From an uncultured Collinsella sp. (GTDB taxonomy: Bacteria; Actinomycetota; Coriobacteriia; Coriobacteriales; Coriobacteriaceae), in the NCBI GenBank assembly GCA_902470835.1, contig CABRHR010000094.1, positions 1 through 8,379 of the forward strand: a stretch of DNA of 8,379 nucleotides. Reading direction: 5' to 3'. Positions 6,197 through 8,379 of this stretch are shown here, piece after piece. Position 1 is the first letter of the stretch. Every line of letters begins with the position of its first letter. Both the position numbers and the translations under genes were made by a program. The notes beneath the pieces are model-generated. The model saw only the letters and a list, made by a program, of their open reading frames with translations, had not been told where the DNA came from and did not search any database.

Positions 6197-6817
6197 ATGA
6201 AGCGTCTATATCTACTTCGCCACGGTCAGACGGAATTCAACGTCAAAAAGCTCGTCCAGGGCCGCTGCGATTCACCGCTCACCAATTTGGGTCGTCAACA
6301 GGCACAGACAGCAGCCACATGGCTCAAGGCTTACGGCGTCGTCCCCGACAAAGTGGTCTCATCACCCTTAGGCCGAGCCATGGACACGGCAAGTCTCGTC
6401 GCATGCGAGCTCCTCGGCCCGGACGCCGCAGTCGAGCCCTGCGAAGGCATCATCGAGCGCTGCTACGGCACCTTCGAAGAGGGCCCCCACGACGCCCTGC
6501 CCACCGACGTCTGGGATCCGGGCGAGGATTTGGTCCCCTTCGGAGGAGAAGGAAGCCGCGCACTGCAAGAACGCATGGTAGGCACCCTCACCAATCTCAT
6601 AGGCTCCGAGGGCATCGAAACCCTCCTAGCAGTAAGCCACGGCAGCGCCAGCCGCCAATTTATCAAGGCTGTAGCCCCAGATGGCTTCGAGCTCCCAGCA
6701 AAACTCCCCAACTGCGCCATCATGATCTTCAGTTTTGAGGATTCGCAAGAAGAATGCGACACGTCCCAAGGTAAGTTCACCTTGCAGCAAATCATCGATC
6801 CCCAACAAAGTCATTAG
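6197..6817 (+). CDS. Histidine phosphatase superfamily protein (phosphoglycerate-mutase-like)
   Basis: The 206-residue product belongs to the branch-1 histidine phosphatases, cytosolic enzymes that use a phosphohistidine intermediate. Residues 7-10 form the LRHG motif with nucleophile His9 and Arg8. Further expected active-site residues are Arg60 (SSPLGRA), Glu87 in the IERCYGTFEEG segment, and the second histidine His148 in VSHGS. The substrate cannot be named: the family covers phosphoglycerate mutases, sugar and nucleotide phosphatases, and alpha-ribazole phosphatase. The ATG at 6197 follows GAAGGGGA at 6185-6192. It probably shares a transcript with the metal exporter, though no functional link is apparent. 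Toward its 3' end it uses codons that are rare elsewhere in this window (CTA, ATA, CCA, GCA), which may indicate weaker expression or a different history. Confidence 0.9.
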   Translation: MKRLYLLRHGQTEFNVKKLVQGRCDSPLTNLGRQQAQTAATWLKAYGVVPDKVVSSPLGRAMDTASLVACELLGPDAAVEPCEGIIERCYGTFEEGPHDALPTDVWDPGEDLVPFGGEGSRALQERMVGTLTNLIGSEGIETLLAVSHGSASRQFIKAVAPDGFELPAKLPNCAIMIFSFEDSQEECDTSQGKFTLQQIIDPQQSH

Positions 6818-6848
6818 CCTGAGCGAGCAAAGTTAAGCAGACATCAAC

Positions 6849-7076
6849 GTGTCGTCTCCCGAGCTTTGGCTTGACACGCTGAACATCTACAAGGATAACC
6901 TTGAGGCCGTCGAGGCGTTCCTGGCCGACGCCCGCGTCATGGGCGACGGTCGCCTCAATGTGGTGCTCACCGGTGCCGGCACCTCCGATTACGTGGGTGA
7001 GGTTGTCGTCCTTAACCCCGACCTATTCCTCGTCGAGACCTATCTCGGTGGCGAGAGCGTCTACACTGAGAAGTAG
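6849..7076 (+). pseudogene. Chimeric remnant: agaS 5' part fused to nagA/agaA 3' end
   Basis: This 75-codon frame joins pieces of two unrelated enzymes. Residues 3-53 (SPELWLDTLNIYKD... to LTGAGTSDYVGEVV) match the start of AgaS, the SIS-domain isomerase/deaminase of N-acetylgalactosamine use, whose family signature near its N terminus is ILTGAGTSAFIGD. Residues 52-75 (VVVLNPDLFLVETYLGGESVY...) match the C-terminal tail of amidohydrolases of the NagA/AgaA type, which end in an ADxVVLD...V..TYVGGE.VY pattern. The joint lies near 7002-7010 in a GTT-GTC-GTC valine run, where the two parents probably shared short homology. About 20 N-terminal AgaS residues are also missing. The GTG at 6849 has no clear ribosome binding site and a TAA lies in frame at 6834-6836. 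Neither catalytic domain survives, so the product should be inactive. It most likely marks a deletion of the genes between agaS and nagA. The family matches are recognised by eye. Confidence 0.7.
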
Positions 7077-7110
7077 CTGCTGACCTATTTGCGATTTGAT
7101 GCGAATAATG

Positions 7111-7145
7111 AGACCCCGATTCGGCTTTATCGAATCGGGGTCTTT
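7111..7145. terminator. Bidirectional terminator between convergent genes
   Basis: AGACCCCGATTCG (7111-7123) and CGAATCGGGGTCT (7131-7143) form a perfect 13-bp stem with a seven-base loop. A short T run (7143-7145) follows on the plus strand, and on the minus strand the flank reads CATTATT. It lies 34 bases after the agaS/nagA remnant and 32 bases past the stop of the minus-strand regulator, so it can serve both. It is probably the original terminator of the lost operon's last gene. Confidence 0.85.
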
Positions 7146-7175
7146 GCTGTGGTGTCCAGCTAGATCAAAACAGGC

Positions 7176-7937
7176 TTATTCTGCGACGATGATGCGAGTT
7201 GATTCGAGAACCATGGAACGCTGTTTGTCGTTGACATTTGCATCGGTGATGAGTGCGTCCATTTGATCGAGGTTGTAGAAGCCGAAGAAGTCCATCTGTC
7301 CGATCTTGCTTGAATCGCAGACAAGGTAACGCTTGGCGGCGCGATCGCAAGCGAGCGCCTGTAAGCGTCCTTCCTCAAGGTTAGAACAGGAGATGGATTG
7401 GGCAAGTACGCCGTTGGTGCCGATAAAGCAAGTGTCGATACCGAGCGGGGCGAGAGCATCTTCGGCGATGGGCCCGACGAAAGAACCCGATCGTTTGCGA
7501 TACTGTCCTCCTAGGGCCCAGATTTCCACATCGTTACGCGTCTGGAGCATGTTCAGCACGATGATGCTGTTTGTGATGACGCGCAGCCGCATGCGCGGCA
7601 GCGCACGGGCGATGAGAGCGCAAGTCGAACCGGGTCCGAGGAAGATGGTGTCGCGCTCTCTGATGAGGTTGACAGCGGTGCGTGCGATATGCTCTTTTTC
7701 AGGGGAGCGGATTGAGAGCTTTTCAAAAAACGGGACCTCTTCGGCAGTGGGGGAGCCGCTTGAAAGTCGGATGCCACCGTACTCGCGGATGACGCCAGCG
7801 CGTCGCGAGAGCTCATCGAAGTCTCTTCGAGCGGTCATTTCAGATATACCAAAGATTGTTGCGGCTTGGGCAACAGTGACCATTCCGCGCTGAGCGCACA
7901 GCTCAAGTAATTGTTCGTGACGTTCGGGTTTAAGCAT
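7176..7937 (-). CDS. DeoR/GlpR-family sugar-metabolism transcriptional regulator
   Basis: The 253-residue product has the normal length and layout of DeoR-family repressors, which sense phosphorylated sugars. An N-terminal winged helix-turn-helix spans about 5-58, with recognition-helix residues ISEMTARRDFDEL (31-43) and the wing REYGGIRL (51-58). The C-terminal DeoRC sugar-phosphate domain covers about 78-240, with GPGST (101-105), the VITNS strand, a FIGTNGV segment and CDSSKIGQMDFF. The Asp usual ahead of the G-T/S-T loop is replaced by Gly. The ATG at 7935-7937 gives a full-length HTH but has no obvious ribosome binding site. The stop of an upstream regulator of the same family is only 15 bases away, so translational coupling is likely. 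Its position opposite the agaS/nagA remnant suggests an AgaR-like role in amino-sugar use, which is inference. Confidence 0.93.
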   Translation of the reverse strand: MLKPERHEQLLELCAQRGMVTVAQAATIFGISEMTARRDFDELSRRAGVIREYGGIRLSSGSPTAEEVPFFEKLSIRSPEKEHIARTAVNLIRERDTIFLGPGSTCALIARALPRMRLRVITNSIIVLNMLQTRNDVEIWALGGQYRKRSGSFVGPIAEDALAPLGIDTCFIGTNGVLAQSISCSNLEEGRLQALACDRAAKRYLVCDSSKIGQMDFFGFYNLDQMDALITDANVNDKQRSMVLESTRIIVAE

Positions 7938-7952
7938 GGCTTGCCAATTGGA

Positions 7953-8333
7953 TTATGCGGTAATGACGGAGGTATAGGCGCGGAGGGCCTCGATGGTCCG
8001 GGGGTCTGCGTCCTCGTTAATGAATGCTGCGGTCATATCCTCCAGTGTGGTGAAAAGGCAGAAGTCGCGCCTTCCGACTTTTTCAGCATCTACAACAAGA
8101 TAACGCTCCTGAGCTCGAGAAAGAGCGTCTGAGAGGACCATGGCTGCATCGGGACGAGAGCCAAAGACCTCGTTTCCAAAAATACCGGTTGCCGAGACGT
8201 AGGCCTTGGGAGCGGATAGACCGTAGGGGCCGCGGCCGTTGTATGGCATGGTGAAAACTCGCGTGTCGTGACGCATCATGCCACCAACAAAGAATAGATC
8301 TATATGTGGATTGTCGGCTAGCAGGTTCAGCAC
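7953..8333 (-). CDS. Second DeoR-family regulator, effector domain only (truncated by contig end)
   Basis: The 126 visible residues, from VLNLLADNPHIDLFFVGG to the stop at 7953, align along their length with the C-terminal half of the adjacent regulator: VLNxL, a GG turn, then VDAEKVGRRDF against CDSSKIGQMDF. It is therefore a paralogue of the DeoR sugar-phosphate-binding domain. The DNA-binding half lies beyond the contig edge. An apparent MYKRQ start at 8348 is adapter sequence and must be ignored. The position where the neighbour reads FIGTNGV is ATGIFG here, so effector specificity probably differs. The two genes are 15 bases apart on the same strand and likely form one transcript. Confidence 0.85.
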   Translation of the reverse strand: MLNLLADNPHIDLFFVGGMMRHDTRVFTMPYNGRGPYGLSAPKAYVSATGIFGNEVFGSRPDAAMVLSDALSRAQERYLVVDAEKVGRRDFCLFTTLEDMTAAFINEDADPRTIEALRAYTSVITA

Positions 8334-8379
8334 CTGTCTCTTATACACATCTCCGAGCCCACGAGACGCTACGCTATCT
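8334..8379. other. Illumina Nextera (Tn5) adapter, artificial
   Basis: This is the exact reverse complement of bases 1-46: the Tn5 mosaic end (8334-8352), the Nextera read-2 tail, the index GCTACGCT (8368-8375) and ATCT from the P7 primer. Genomic sequence ends at 8333. Confidence 0.98.

Noticed and set aside
7333..7893. 186-codon plus-strand frame opposite the DeoR regulator
   Set aside because: It is antisense to a gene with clear DeoR motifs, and its own product has no recognisable domain.
8334..8348. Start codon of the right-end regulator (MYKRQ)
   Set aside because: These five codons are adapter; the real gene continues beyond the contig.
1..8379. 46-bp terminal inverted repeats with a Tn5 mosaic end, suggesting the window is a composite transposon
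   Set aside because: The repeats include the Illumina tail, an eight-base index and part of the P7 primer, so they come from library preparation.

Overview
The window looks like an assembled contig from a Coriobacteriia actinobacterium, most likely Collinsella or a close relative. This is inferred from GC-rich, C-ending codon use in the ribosomal genes, from a compact str cluster (rpsL-rpsG-fusA) joined to rpsJ without tuf, and from the style of the neighbouring genes. Both ends are not biological. Bases 1-46 and 8334-8379 are the same Illumina Nextera/Tn5 adapter with its sample index, in opposite orientations. The genes at both edges are therefore cut by the end of the contig, not by evolution.

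Left part (47-1449): the 3' end of a gene for a probably extracellular protein, possibly DUF4179-like, followed by a good intrinsic terminator. Then comes about 510 bases with no convincing gene. This stretch holds an A-tract/T-tract palindrome, a 141-bp element made of two perfect 37-bp inverted arms around a second hairpin, a terminator-like hairpin overlapping its right arm, and a near-consensus promoter (TTGACG-17-TATCCT) for the ribosomal operon.

Middle part (1450-4921): rpsL (S12), rpsG (S7), fusA (EF-G) and rpsJ (S10), all on the plus strand and ending at a strong terminator directly after rpsJ. These encode two decoding/assembly proteins of the 30S subunit, the translocase, and S10. 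There is no tuf between fusA and rpsJ, and no rplC after rpsJ. S12 carries Arg instead of the usual Lys at position 88, a position tied to streptomycin response. rpsL and rpsJ both start with TTG.

Right part (4922-8333): a cation diffusion facilitator (metal exporter) and a histidine-phosphatase-superfamily protein form a likely two-gene unit. Next is a 75-codon chimeric remnant: its first two thirds match the N-terminal region of the sugar isomerase AgaS and its last third matches the C-terminal tail of the deacetylase NagA/AgaA. It appears to be the scar of a deleted amino-sugar operon. A bidirectional terminator separates it from two tandem minus-strand DeoR-family regulators, the upstream one truncated by the contig end. 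These may be the orphaned regulators of the lost pathway.

No CRISPR array, tRNA, rRNA, intact mobile element or defence system was seen. The most interesting items are the agaS/nagA deletion scar, the nested inverted-repeat element upstream of the ribosomal promoter, and the isolated rpsJ.
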